Shown here: in pieces, positions 16,951-24,028 of the stretch
How positions within the stretch are numbered: position 1 is the stretch's first letter
Layout of the letters: each line of letters opens with the position of its first letter
Assembly (NCBI RefSeq): GCF_000714535.1
Contig: NZ_AUND01000042.1
Span: 52,747 to 116,746, forward strand
Reading direction: 5' to 3'
Source of the DNA: Thioclava pacifica DSM 10166
GTDB taxonomy: Bacteria; Pseudomonadota; Alphaproteobacteria; Rhodobacterales; Rhodobacteraceae
Length of the DNA stretch: 64,000 nt
Made by a program: the position numbers and the translations under genes
Notes under the pieces: model-generated
What the model was told of the DNA's origin: nothing
The model's database searches: none
What the model saw: the letters and a program-made list of their open reading frames with translations, nothing else

Positions 16951-16977
16951 GCCCCGCTTCGGCGGGGTTTTGTTTTT
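16951..16977 (+). terminator. Rho-independent terminator of lepA
   Basis: Stem CCCCGC / GCGGGG (16952-16957 and 16962-16967) with a TTCG tetraloop and a T-rich tail TTTTGTTTTT. Confidence 0.9.
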
Positions 16978-16995
16978 AAGAAGACGGATTTCAAG

Positions 16996-18360
16996 ATGAT
17001 AATGGATTGGACAAAGCTGCTCGACACCCGGTTGCTTGGTGCGGAGGAACGCGAGCCCTCTGAAGATCGGCCGCACTCAGCGCAGGATTACGACCGGCTC
17101 GTCTTTTCGGCTCCCTTTCGGCGGCTGGCGAACAAGACACAGGTTCATCCGCTCTATGCCGACGACCACCTTCACCACCGCCTGATCCATTCGATCGAAA
17201 CCAGCAGCGTCGGGCGTTCGCTCGGGCTGCAGGTTGGCCATTGGCTCGAAAGCGAGGGCCGGATTGCCGGGGGCGCGCGCCATATCGTCTCGGGTGTGGT
17301 GCAGGCGGCCGCGATCGCTCACGACATCGGCAACCCGCCTTTCGGGCATTCCGGCGAAAGCGCGATCGGTGACTGGTTTGCGAGCGGCTTCAAGGAGGGA
17401 GGGGCGATCTTCGACGGCCTGTCGTCAGAGGAACGTTCCGAACTCGAGAATTTCGAAGGCAATGCTCAGGGCTTCCGTCTGCTGACCCGGTTGGAGATGT
17501 ATCGCAACGCGGGTGGGATGCAGCTGAGCTACGCCACGCTGGGTGCTTTCTCGAAATACCCGACCCTTTGCGCGACCTCAAAGGCAAAGAAAGACCAAGC
17601 GGAAAAGGCGGGTGAGGCGGTTTACAAGGGGCTCAAGAAATACGGCCTCTTCCGGTCCGAATACTCGATATTCGAGCAGGTCGCCGGAAGGCTCGGCCTC
17701 ATCGAGGGCGGGATTGTCGAGGGACGAAAATGGTGGCGCCGCCATCCCCTCGTCCTGTTGGTCGAGGCCGCCGACGACATTTGCTACAATATCATTGATC
17801 TGGAGGATGCTGTGAATGCCGGCGATTTGCCGGCTGAGCAGGTCAAGGCGCTGTTGGCGGAGGTCTTCGGCGGAACGTCGCGACAATTCGATGAGGCAAA
17901 TGAAGAGATCGCCTATTATCGGGCGCGTGCTATCGGAAGCGCAATTCCAGCCTGTGTCGAGGCGTTCAAGTCACATTACGATGCAATCATGGTCGGGGAA
18001 TTCTCGGGGGCGTTGGTCGATCAGAGCGCTCAGGCAGTCGCGTTCGGCGAGATCGAGAAGGCCGCGAATAAACAAATCTTCACTGCCCCGCGCAAGACCC
18101 GGCTTGAGGTCGCTGGGCGCGCCATCCTGCATCGGGTGCTCGACGGCTTGCTGCCTGTTCTGAAGGCTCTGCAGGAGAAGAAGTGGAATCAGGACGAACT
18201 GCCGGATCACCTGCGTCAGATAGTCTCCGCGACCCAGATCGACCTGCGCGATGTGCGCGACGAATACTCCGCCCTGCAGGCGCTCGCAGACTATGTGTCA
18301 GGCATGACCGATCGCTATGCTGTCAAAGTGGATAGAATCCTGTCCGGACGTATTGACTGA
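16996..18360 (+). CDS. dgt: dGTPase (deoxyguanosinetriphosphate triphosphohydrolase)
   Basis: A 454-residue HD-domain phosphohydrolase that cleaves dGTP to deoxyguanosine and triphosphate. The metal-binding HD motif is IAHDIGNPPFGHSGE, preceded by HRLIHSIETSSVGRS. The length and the insert around residues 200-300 look more like the long enterobacterial-type enzyme than the roughly 380-residue alphaproteobacterial paralogue. Codon use is less G/C-biased than in neighbours (many A/T third positions in the second half), which hints at transfer. The start could be Met1 at 16996 or Met3 at 17002. dGTPases of this family can limit phage replication by depleting dNTPs (established for some homologues); a defence role here is inference. 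Confidence 0.9.
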   Translation: MIMDWTKLLDTRLLGAEEREPSEDRPHSAQDYDRLVFSAPFRRLANKTQVHPLYADDHLHHRLIHSIETSSVGRSLGLQVGHWLESEGRIAGGARHIVSGVVQAAAIAHDIGNPPFGHSGESAIGDWFASGFKEGGAIFDGLSSEERSELENFEGNAQGFRLLTRLEMYRNAGGMQLSYATLGAFSKYPTLCATSKAKKDQAEKAGEAVYKGLKKYGLFRSEYSIFEQVAGRLGLIEGGIVEGRKWWRRHPLVLLVEAADDICYNIIDLEDAVNAGDLPAEQVKALLAEVFGGTSRQFDEANEEIAYYRARAIGSAIPACVEAFKSHYDAIMVGEFSGALVDQSAQAVAFGEIEKAANKQIFTAPRKTRLEVAGRAILHRVLDGLLPVLKALQEKKWNQDELPDHLRQIVSATQIDLRDVRDEYSALQALADYVSGMTDRYAVKVDRILSGRID

Positions 18361-18390
18361 ATAGATGTCGTCAGGCCTAAATTCCAGAGA

Positions 18391-18420
18391 AGCCCCAAGG
18401 TCTCCCTCGGGGCTTCTTTG
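18391..18420 (+). terminator. Terminator of dgt
   Basis: Stem AGCCCC (18391-18396) and GGGGCT (18409-18414) with a 12-base loop, followed by TCTTTG. The short T tract makes it a moderately supported terminator. Confidence 0.65.
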
Positions 18421-18438
18421 TGCCGCTTTCCCGGGCAC

Positions 18439-18579
18439 TTACTGCGCCTTGTTGGCTTCGCTCGCGATCGTGTTGCCCGCGACCGAGAGATCCTGCCCCG
18501 CGCCGCGCACCGTGTTGCACGCCGCCAGACCGAGGATCACCAGCGCCATCGCCGCGCCCAGCTTAACCGTCTTCGTCAT
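18439..18579 (-). CDS. Entericidin A/B family lipoprotein
   Basis: A 46-residue lipoprotein read from the minus strand. A basic start (MTKTVK) and hydrophobic helix lead to the lipobox LAAC with the lipidated Cys at residue 21. The mature 26 residues (CNTVRGAGQDLSVAG and on) have the glycine/threonine pattern of the entericidin/EcnB family. The ribosome binding site AGGAGAG lies about 10 bases upstream. In E. coli, entericidin B is a stress-induced envelope toxin. An EcfG-type promoter 33 bases upstream fits general-stress control (see 18612-18663). Confidence 0.85.
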   Translation of the reverse strand: MTKTVKLGAAMALVILGLAACNTVRGAGQDLSVAGNTIASEANKAQ

Positions 18580-18611
18580 CTTTCTCGCTCTCCTATGAAG
18601 CCACACCGGCC

Positions 18612-18663
18612 AACGTATGAAATTTTTTACGGTTCCATGGAACCCTCTTCAACGTGCGGCGTT
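18612..18663. promoter_or_regulatory. Divergent EcfG-type (general stress) promoters sharing a palindrome
   Basis: A 14-bp perfect palindrome GGTTCCATGGAACC (18631-18644) supplies GGAAC on both strands. Rightward: GGAAC at 18639-18643, 16 bases, CGTT at 18660-18663, about 30 bases before the ATG at 18693. Leftward: GGAAC at 18636-18632, 16 bases, CGTT at 18615-18612, about 33 bases before the entericidin start. Both match the alphaproteobacterial EcfG consensus GGAAC-N16/17-CGTT. Confidence 0.7.
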
Positions 18664-18692
18664 AGCGGTCTGAACACAACACGGAGAGTTCG

Positions 18693-18905
18693 ATGAAATC
18701 GCCTTTGCGCCTGTTGATCGCCGCCCTCTCGGCCCTCGTGGTGACCGGGGTTGTCGTGATCGTGGCGCTCAGCCTCGGCGTGGTCGAGTGGCAGGATTTT
18801 GCGATGGCCGTGATCGTGGGGCTCGTGCTGGGCATCCCGGCCGGGCTCTGGACCGAAAGACGTATCAAGAGGAATGACCCGTTCTGGCCGCCCCGCCAGG
18901 CATGA
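18693..18905 (+). CDS. Small two-helix membrane protein
   Basis: A 70-residue inner-membrane protein with two transmembrane helices (residues about 6-28 and 36-53) and a basic C-terminus (ERRIKRNDPFWPP). The start has a weak site (GGAGAG, 6-7 bases upstream) and lies right behind a near-perfect EcfG-type promoter, which suggests a stress-response membrane protein. No family is recognised; the size and topology resemble small stress-induced membrane proteins. Confidence 0.7.
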   Translation: MKSPLRLLIAALSALVVTGVVVIVALSLGVVEWQDFAMAVIVGLVLGIPAGLWTERRIKRNDPFWPPRQA

Positions 18906-18924
18906 TCCCTGTCAGAACGGCGTT

Positions 18925-18955
18925 GCGGCCCCCGCCCGTCCCTCGCGGGGGCCGC
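18925..18955. terminator. Long GC-rich hairpin after the small membrane protein
   Basis: Perfect 11-bp arms GCGGCCCCCGC (18925-18935) and GCGGGGGCCGC (18945-18955) with a 9-base loop. There is no T-run behind it (TACCTT), so it may be a weak terminator or a transcript-end stabiliser. Confidence 0.55.
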
Positions 18956-18974
18956 TACCTTCCGCCCGAGCAGG

Positions 18975-18990
18975 TTAACTGACTGTTAAC
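18975..18990. promoter_or_regulatory. CtrA-type binding box
   Basis: TTAA at 18975-18978, then 7 bases, then TTAAC at 18986-18990: an exact match to the full CtrA site TTAA-N7-TTAAC. It lies 45 bases before a small lipoprotein gene. CtrA in Rhodobacterales controls motility, cell-cycle-linked and gene-transfer-agent genes. Assignment is by motif only. Confidence 0.5.
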
Positions 18991-18999
18991 GATGCTCTG

Positions 19000-19032
19000 A
19001 AAGGCTCCGGGTTGTCCCTCCCCGGAGCCTTT
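19000..19032 (+). promoter_or_regulatory. Perfect hairpin covering the ribosome binding site
   Basis: Arms AAAGGCTCCGGG (19000-19011) and CCCGGAGCCTTT (19021-19032) form a perfect 12-bp stem with a 9-base loop. The right arm contains the GGAG that would be the ribosome binding site of the ATG at 19035, two bases downstream. It may sequester translation start, or be a terminator for upstream transcripts. Confidence 0.6.
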
Positions 19033-19034
19033 CC

Positions 19035-19358
19035 ATGTTCAGATCCCCGATCCTTCTTGCAGCCTTCATTGTCCTCGCCGGATGCGGGGCATCACCCGCC
19101 CCGCAATTCTTCGGCGCGGCGCGCCACGAGTTGCGCCTCGAGGGCATCGATTTCGTGGTCTTCGTGAAGGGCGGGCGGGCCGAGGTGATCCGCATGGGCT
19201 ATCTGCGCCGGTCCGAACGTGATCGGGTGCCCGCGCTGATGATCCGCGCCGCCGAAGAGGCCTCGGGCTGTGCGGTCGCGGGGCCGGCCGGAGGGCTCTA
19301 TCGCTCCCCTTCGCTGCCCGGCGACACAGGCGAGGCACGGTTTCAGCTCGATTGCTGA
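19035..19358 (+). CDS. Small lipoprotein of unknown function
   Basis: A 107-residue protein with a lipoprotein signal peptide ending in the lipobox LAGC (Cys17). The mature part has two more cysteines (Cys91 region and the last residue) that could pair, and a beta-rich core with LRLEGIDFVVFVKGGRAEVI. The family is not recognised. The CtrA-type box and the hairpin upstream suggest tight control. Confidence 0.7.
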   Translation: MFRSPILLAAFIVLAGCGASPAPQFFGAARHELRLEGIDFVVFVKGGRAEVIRMGYLRRSERDRVPALMIRAAEEASGCAVAGPAGGLYRSPSLPGDTGEARFQLDC

Positions 19359-19469
19359 TGCGGCGCGATGCCGCAGATTCCGCTCGGGCAGTTTGACTCC
19401 GATCAAGGTCACGTTTTCGCGATCATGGTGATCTTCCCCCATAAAACGCGCCGCTCAAGGAGACTCGAC

Positions 19470-19652
19470 ATGCGCCTTTTCGCCATCATGTATTCGCTCG
19501 CCGGCCCGACTGTTGCGGGCATCCTGATCATCGCCGCGCTGACGATGAACATGTTCACTGCCAAAGCGATGATCGCCTCGGCCGTGATCGGCTTCATCGT
19601 TGCCCTGCCGATTTCCTGGTTCATCGCGAAGATGATCCGCGAGAACGTCTGA
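19470..19652 (+). CDS. Small two-helix membrane protein (often mislabelled CTP synthetase)
   Basis: A 60-residue protein with two transmembrane helices (residues about 5-25 and 31-52) and a short basic tail. The start has a good ribosome binding site (AAGGAGA) 7 bases upstream. From memory, proteins of this kind carry the label CTP synthetase in Rhodobacterales genomes, which cannot be right at this size and with no amidotransferase or synthetase domain. Function unknown. Confidence 0.7.
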   Translation: MRLFAIMYSLAGPTVAGILIIAALTMNMFTAKAMIASAVIGFIVALPISWFIAKMIRENV

Positions 19653-19690
19653 CATCCGCTCTCGCAAGCGTGATGGACGGAACTGGCGAG

Positions 19691-19716
19691 CTTCCTCGTT
19701 GATTGTATCGAGGAAG
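19691..19716. promoter_or_regulatory. 8-bp inverted repeat upstream of cytochrome b561 gene
   Basis: Arms CTTCCTCG (19691-19698) and CGAGGAAG (19709-19716) with a 10-base centre, followed directly by the short dyad CGTAA-G-TTACG (19717-19727). It sits 35 bases before the cytochrome b gene and could be an operator or the terminator of the preceding small gene. Confidence 0.4.
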
Positions 19717-19750
19717 CGTAAGTTACGTTTATCCATTCGCGAGAGGTTCG

Positions 19751-20242
19751 ATGTCCAACGCTCCCGGCTATTCAAAGACGCAGATCTGGCTGCACTGGCT
19801 TGTCGTGCTGCTGATCATTCCGCAATTCCTGCTCCACGATTCGATGGCGCATACGTTTTGGGGGCAGGCGAAGGGCGAGTCGGTCTCGCCTGATGTTCTG
19901 ACCTATGGCCATATCGTTCTGGGGGTGGTGATCTTGCTGCTCGCGGCGTGGCGGCTGGTTCTGCGCGCGACCCACGGCACCCCCGAGCCGCCGCACGATG
20001 ATCCCGAGCTGATGCGCTTTGGCGCCAAGGCGATCCACGTGCTGCTCTATCTGCTGCTCTTTACGCTGCCGATCTCGGGTGGGCTCGCCTATTACTTCAC
20101 GCTGGGCTGGATGGCAGAGGTCCATTCCGCGCTGACCACGGGGCTGCTGATCCTGGCAGGCCTGCATATCGCCGCGGCGCTCTATCACCAGTATTTCCTG
20201 AAAGATCACCTGCTGCGGCGGATGATGAAGGCAGGCGGCTGA
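19751..20242 (+). CDS. Cytochrome b561 family protein
   Basis: A 163-residue membrane cytochrome b with four transmembrane helices. Candidate heme-ligating histidines are in WLHWLVVLL, YGHIVLG, IHVLLYLL and AGLHIAAALYHQ, arranged as in the CybB group, which oxidises quinol and can hand electrons to periplasmic acceptors or superoxide. The start at 19751 is chosen because SKTQIWLHWL begins near residue 8 as in homologues. It stands alone. Confidence 0.88.
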   Translation: MSNAPGYSKTQIWLHWLVVLLIIPQFLLHDSMAHTFWGQAKGESVSPDVLTYGHIVLGVVILLLAAWRLVLRATHGTPEPPHDDPELMRFGAKAIHVLLYLLLFTLPISGGLAYYFTLGWMAEVHSALTTGLLILAGLHIAAALYHQYFLKDHLLRRMMKAGG

Positions 20243-20259
20243 CCTGGCTGCGCGCGACC

Positions 20260-21033
20260 TCAGCCGAGGAAGCGCGCCACATCCGCCTCGAATTCGCGGG
20301 GTTTCTCGGCGTGCAGCCAATGCCCCGCGCCGTCGATCACGACAAACCGCGCCTGCGGGAACCGCGCGAGAATATCCGCGTGGTCCTCGGGGCGGAGATA
20401 GGGTGAATTCGCGCCCGACAGGAACAGGGCAGGGCCATCGAAAGGCTGCATGCCCTCGGGGTCGGACCAGTCGAGGATCGCATCGAGATTGGCCTTGAGT
20501 GCATCAAGGTTGAACTTCCAGCGCACCGGCCCGTCGCGCAGGCTCAGCGATTGAAGCAGGAAGGCGCGCGTGCCGGGATCGGAGATCCGCTCTCCCAGGC
20601 GTTCATCGGCGACCGAGCGCGAGCTCAGATCGTCGATCTTCATTTCCTGCATCGCCTCGATCAGTGCGCCGTGGCTGTCGCCATGTGCGTAGCCTCTCGG
20701 CGCCATGTCGGCGATCACCAGCTTTCGCACCAGCTCGGGCCGGGTGAGCGCGAGCGTCATCGCCGCCTTGCCCCCCATCGAATGGCCCATCACGTCGGCC
20801 TGCCCGCCCTGCGCCTCGATCACCTCGGCAATATCGCGGGCCATCGCGGCATAGGAGTGATCGTCGTCCCAGAAGCTGTCGCCGTGATTGCGCATATCGA
20901 GCGCGATTACCGGGCGATCCGCACTCAGTCGCTTGGCAATGGCATTCCAGTTGCGCGCCGAGCCGAACAGGCCGGGAGCGATTAGCAGTGGAACTTCGGA
21001 GCTGTCGGCGGGGTAGGGAACGGTATTGAGCAT
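20260..21033 (-). CDS. Alpha/beta fold hydrolase
   Basis: A 257-residue alpha/beta hydrolase. The oxyanion region is APGLFGSARNW, the nucleophile elbow is GHSMGG (Ser about residue 97) and the C-terminal catalytic His lies in DGAGHWLHAEKP. The sequence resembles YbfF-type esterases. The ATG at 21033 is used; a TTG three codons earlier is possible. It is convergent with the cytochrome b561 gene, with 17 bp between stops. Substrate unknown. Confidence 0.88.
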   Translation of the reverse strand: MLNTVPYPADSSEVPLLIAPGLFGSARNWNAIAKRLSADRPVIALDMRNHGDSFWDDDHSYAAMARDIAEVIEAQGGQADVMGHSMGGKAAMTLALTRPELVRKLVIADMAPRGYAHGDSHGALIEAMQEMKIDDLSSRSVADERLGERISDPGTRAFLLQSLSLRDGPVRWKFNLDALKANLDAILDWSDPEGMQPFDGPALFLSGANSPYLRPEDHADILARFPQARFVVIDGAGHWLHAEKPREFEADVARFLG

Positions 21034-21158
21034 GGCCCACAAGCTAGGACTCTCTGACTCTCTCCGCCAGAGGGTGGGAAGGAAAATTTGCGTGCGTCAC
21101 GCTGGTTGCACCAATCGCGCGCGGCGGCTAGCGTCCGAGGTAAGCGACGGAGAGGGCG

Positions 21159-21530
21159 ATGGGACCGGACAGGATCACCGAGATGACAACGCAGATCTCG
21201 CGGCTACTGGCCGTCCGGTTGGGGGCGAAAGGCCATGATCTCGAGTCTCGCGTCGCGAGCCGGGCCCGGGTCCTGCCACGCAAGGTGCGCAAGGCGGCGC
21301 GGCTTCTGGCGGAGGCCGAGCGCAAGGCCCACGCCCCCAAGGTCGCCCGGCAGCTGGATCCGCGTGCAATCGAGACGGCTTACGCGACCTGCCGCAACTA
21401 TCTTGAGCCGCTGGGCGCAGGCGACAGGTTGCGCGGAGCGTTGCTGAACCTCGGAGGCTCGATCGCGTTCATCTTCCTGGTTGTCGGCGGTACGCTGCTG
21501 GCGGCGATGCTGTGGTCGGGGATGATCTGA
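21159..21530 (+). CDS. Hypothetical protein with C-terminal membrane helix
   Basis: A 123-residue protein. The first 90 residues are basic and helical (about 20 Arg/Lys) and a single transmembrane helix lies near the C-terminus (residues about 98-119). The ATG at 21159 has GGAGAG five bases upstream; Met9 at 21183 is an alternative. No family is recognised. It may be a tail-anchored inner-membrane protein. Confidence 0.65.
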   Translation: MGPDRITEMTTQISRLLAVRLGAKGHDLESRVASRARVLPRKVRKAARLLAEAERKAHAPKVARQLDPRAIETAYATCRNYLEPLGAGDRLRGALLNLGGSIAFIFLVVGGTLLAAMLWSGMI

Positions 21531-21572
21531 GGCCTGTCGCTGCGGCCTTGCCCGGAACAGCCGCGTCAGCGG

Positions 21573-21712
21573 CCCGGGCAGCGCCCGACCGCCCCCTCGG
21601 GCGGGCGTTTGGGTGACGTCAGCGCGCGGATTGAGGTCGTCCGGATTTGGCTGAGATAAAGGGATGACCTCGTAAGGAGGAGCGCCCACCCGACGATCGG
21701 GCGCAGCCCTCC
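21573..21712. repeat. MITE-like dispersed repeat, copy A
   Basis: About 140 bp starting CCCGGGCAGCGCCCGACC and ending GCCCACCCGACGATCGGGCG then CAGCCCTCC. The two ends are imperfect inverted repeats of about 30 bp. A second copy, inverted, lies at 57254-57391 with matching ends and a diverged core that keeps ACGTCA and GATAAA in the same order. It fills most of the 258-bp gap between the hypothetical gene and the glyA terminator. No open frame of interest. Confidence 0.65.
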
Positions 21713-21743
21713 TTGTCGGCATGTCGTGCCCCCGAAAACGTAA

Positions 21744-21767
21744 AAGGCCCCCGAGATCGGGGGCCTT
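21744..21767 (-). terminator. Rho-independent terminator of glyA
   Basis: Arms AAGGCCCCCG and CGGGGGCCTT; on the minus strand the stem is followed by TTACGTTTTC after the closing TT. Placed 21 bases after the glyA stop. Confidence 0.85.
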
Positions 21768-21788
21768 CGCAATCCGTGTCCGAAGATA

Positions 21789-23081
21789 TCAGAGCTCGGG
21801 ATAGATCGGGAAGCGCGCGAGCAGCGTCGCGACCTTGGCCTTCACGGCCTCTTCGACCTCACCGTTGCCCTCTTCGCCATTGGCGGCCAGACCATCGACC
21901 ACTTCGACGATCAGGCGGGCGATCTCGCGGAAGTCTTCCTCGCCGAAGCCACGGGTGGTCCCGGCAGGGGTGCCCAGACGGATACCCGAGGTGACCATCG
22001 GCTTTTCCGGGTCGAACGGGATGCCGTTCTTGTTGCAGGTGATATGCGCGCGCCCCAGTGCCTTCTCGGTCGCGTTGCCCTTCACGCCTTTCGGGCGCAG
22101 GTCCACCAGCATGACGTGGGTGTCGGTGCCGCCGGTGACGATGTCGAGGCCGCCCTTCATCAGCTCGTCGGCCAGTGCCTGGGCGTTTTTCACGACCTGC
22201 TCGGCATAGACCTTGAACTCGGGACGCAGCGCCTCGCCGAAGGCCACGGCCTTGCCCGCGATCACATGCATCAGCGGACCGCCCTGAATACCCGGGAAGA
22301 TCGCCGAGTTCACCTTCTTCGCGATCTCCTCATTGTTGGTGAGGATCATGCCGCCGCGCGGACCGCGCAGGGTCTTGTGCGTCGTGGTGGTCGCGACATC
22401 CGCATAGGGGAAGGGCGAGGGGTGCTGGCCACCGGCCACGAGACCGGCGAAGTGGGCCATGTCGACCATCAGGTAGGCGCCGACCTCATCCGCGATCTCG
22501 CGGAACTTGGCGAAGTCGATCTGGCGCGGGATGGCGGAGCCGCCCGCGATGATGAGCTTCGGCTTATGCTCGAGGGCCAGTTCGCGGACCTGCTCGTAAT
22601 CGAGAAGGCTGTCTTGCTTGCGCACGCCGTATTGCACCGCGTTGAACCATTTGCCCGACTGGTTGGGCTTGGCGCCGTGGGTCAGGTGGCCGCCCGCATC
22701 GAGGCTCATGCCGAGGATCGTGTCGCCCGGCTTCACGAGCGCGGTGAACACGCCCTGGTTGGCCTGCGAACCCGAGTTCGGCTGAACGTTCGCAAACTCA
22801 CAGCCGAAGAGTTCCTTGGCGCGCTCGATCGCGAGGGTCTCGGCGACATCGACATACTGGCAGCCGCCATAGTAGCGCTTGCCCGGGTAGCCTTCGGCGT
22901 ATTTGTTCGTCATCACCGAACCCTGCGCCTCCATCACCGCCTTCGAGACGATGTTCTCCGACGCGATCAGTTCGATTTCGTCGCGCTGGCGGCCCAGCTC
23001 GTCGGTAATCGATTTGAAAAGCTCGGGGTCACGGCTGGAAAGGCTTTCGGTAAAGAAGCCAGCGTCGCGTTGCTCGGTCAT
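21789..23081 (-). CDS. glyA: Serine hydroxymethyltransferase
   Basis: A 430-residue PLP enzyme that interconverts serine and glycine and charges tetrahydrofolate with a methylene group. The PLP lysine is Lys236 in [14 protein letters not shown]; other signatures are [13 protein letters not shown] and [11 protein letters not shown]. Length matches the family. It has its own terminator and works with the gcvTHP operon at 45-49 kb in one-carbon metabolism. It diverges from nadK. Confidence 0.97.
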   Translation of the reverse strand: MTEQRDAGFFTESLSSRDPELFKSITDELGRQRDEIELIASENIVSKAVMEAQGSVMTNKYAEGYPGKRYYGGCQYVDVAETLAIERAKELFGCEFANVQPNSGSQANQGVFTALVKPGDTILGMSLDAGGHLTHGAKPNQSGKWFNAVQYGVRKQDSLLDYEQVRELALEHKPKLIIAGGSAIPRQIDFAKFREIADEVGAYLMVDMAHFAGLVAGGQHPSPFPYADVATTTTHKTLRGPRGGMILTNNEEIAKKVNSAIFPGIQGGPLMHVIAGKAVAFGEALRPEFKVYAEQVVKNAQALADELMKGGLDIVTGGTDTHVMLVDLRPKGVKGNATEKALGRAHITCNKNGIPFDPEKPMVTSGIRLGTPAGTTRGFGEEDFREIARLIVEVVDGLAANGEEGNGEVEEAVKAKVATLLARFPIYPEL

Positions 23082-23241
23082 GGTGCGCTCCTCGCAAAGA
23101 TCCGGGGTCGCGGCCCATTTAGCGCAGTTTTCGTGGGGCTGAAAGCGCCCAAAGCGACCAAAACAGGTTTTTCACCGGCCTTTCGCGCTTGTCTTTCGTC
23201 CGGGCGCTTGCAACACCTTGGATGTGCAAGAGGAAAACGCC

Positions 23242-24006
23242 GTGGCGAGCCAGTACAACCATATCCATTTCGCGGCCTCGAGCGCGGAGGGCGCGCAGGA
23301 GGCGATGGCCGAGTTGGTTGCGCTTTACGGGCAGGTGCCGCGCTACGCCGCGGATGTGATCGTGGCGCTGGGCGGCGACGGGTTCATGTTGCAATGCCTG
23401 CATGAAGGGACGGGCCTGCCGGTCTACGGGATGAATCGCGGCTCTGTCGGCTTCCTGATGAACGATTTCGTGGCCGAGAACCTGCCCGAGCGGCTTGAGA
23501 CGGCCGAGGAGGCGGTGATCAACCCGCTTTCGATGAAGGCCGAGACCGAGGACGGGGTGCTGCACGAGGCGCTTGCGATCAATGAGGTCTCGCTGCTGCG
23601 CGCAGGTCCGCAGGCGGCCAAGCTGAAGATCTCGATCAATGGCAAGGTCCGCATGCAAGAGCTGGTCTGCGACGGGGCGATTGTCTCGACGCCTGCGGGC
23701 TCGACCGCCTATAACTTTTCGGCGCACGGGCCGATCCTGCCGATCGGGTCGGATGTGCTTGCGCTGACAGGGATTGCCAGTTTCCGGCCCCGGCGCTGGC
23801 AAGGGGCGATCCTGCCTTCCTCCGCGGTCGTGCGCTTCGATGTGCTCGAGCGGGCGAAGCGCCCGGTCATGGCGGATGCGGATTCGCGCTCGGTTAAGCC
23901 TGTGAAATGGGTCGAGGTTCGGTCCGAGCCCGAGATCGCGCACCGCATTCTCTTCGACCCCGGACACGGGCTCGAAGAAAGGCTCATGCGCGAGCAATTC
24001 GCCTGA
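23242..24006 (+). CDS. nadK: NAD kinase
   Basis: A 254-residue ATP-NAD kinase that makes NADP. The GGDG motif is in VIVALGGDGFML, followed by GMNRGSVGFLMN, and the STPAGSTAYNFSAHGP loop that binds NAD is complete. The GTG at 23242 is chosen because AGAGGA is seven bases upstream and the protein then starts just before the first beta strand, as in related bacteria; a TTG eight codons earlier is an alternative. Convergent with the response-regulator gene, 22 bp between stops. Confidence 0.92.
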   Translation: MASQYNHIHFAASSAEGAQEAMAELVALYGQVPRYAADVIVALGGDGFMLQCLHEGTGLPVYGMNRGSVGFLMNDFVAENLPERLETAEEAVINPLSMKAETEDGVLHEALAINEVSLLRAGPQAAKLKISINGKVRMQELVCDGAIVSTPAGSTAYNFSAHGPILPIGSDVLALTGIASFRPRRWQGAILPSSAVVRFDVLERAKRPVMADADSRSVKPVKWVEVRSEPEIAHRILFDPGHGLEERLMREQFA

Positions 24007-24028
24007 GGCGACCGGAAACGCGTCAGGC

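Noticed and set aside
19679..19700. Third EcfG-type promoter before the cytochrome b561 gene
   Set aside because: GGAAC and CGTT are present but only 13 bases apart.
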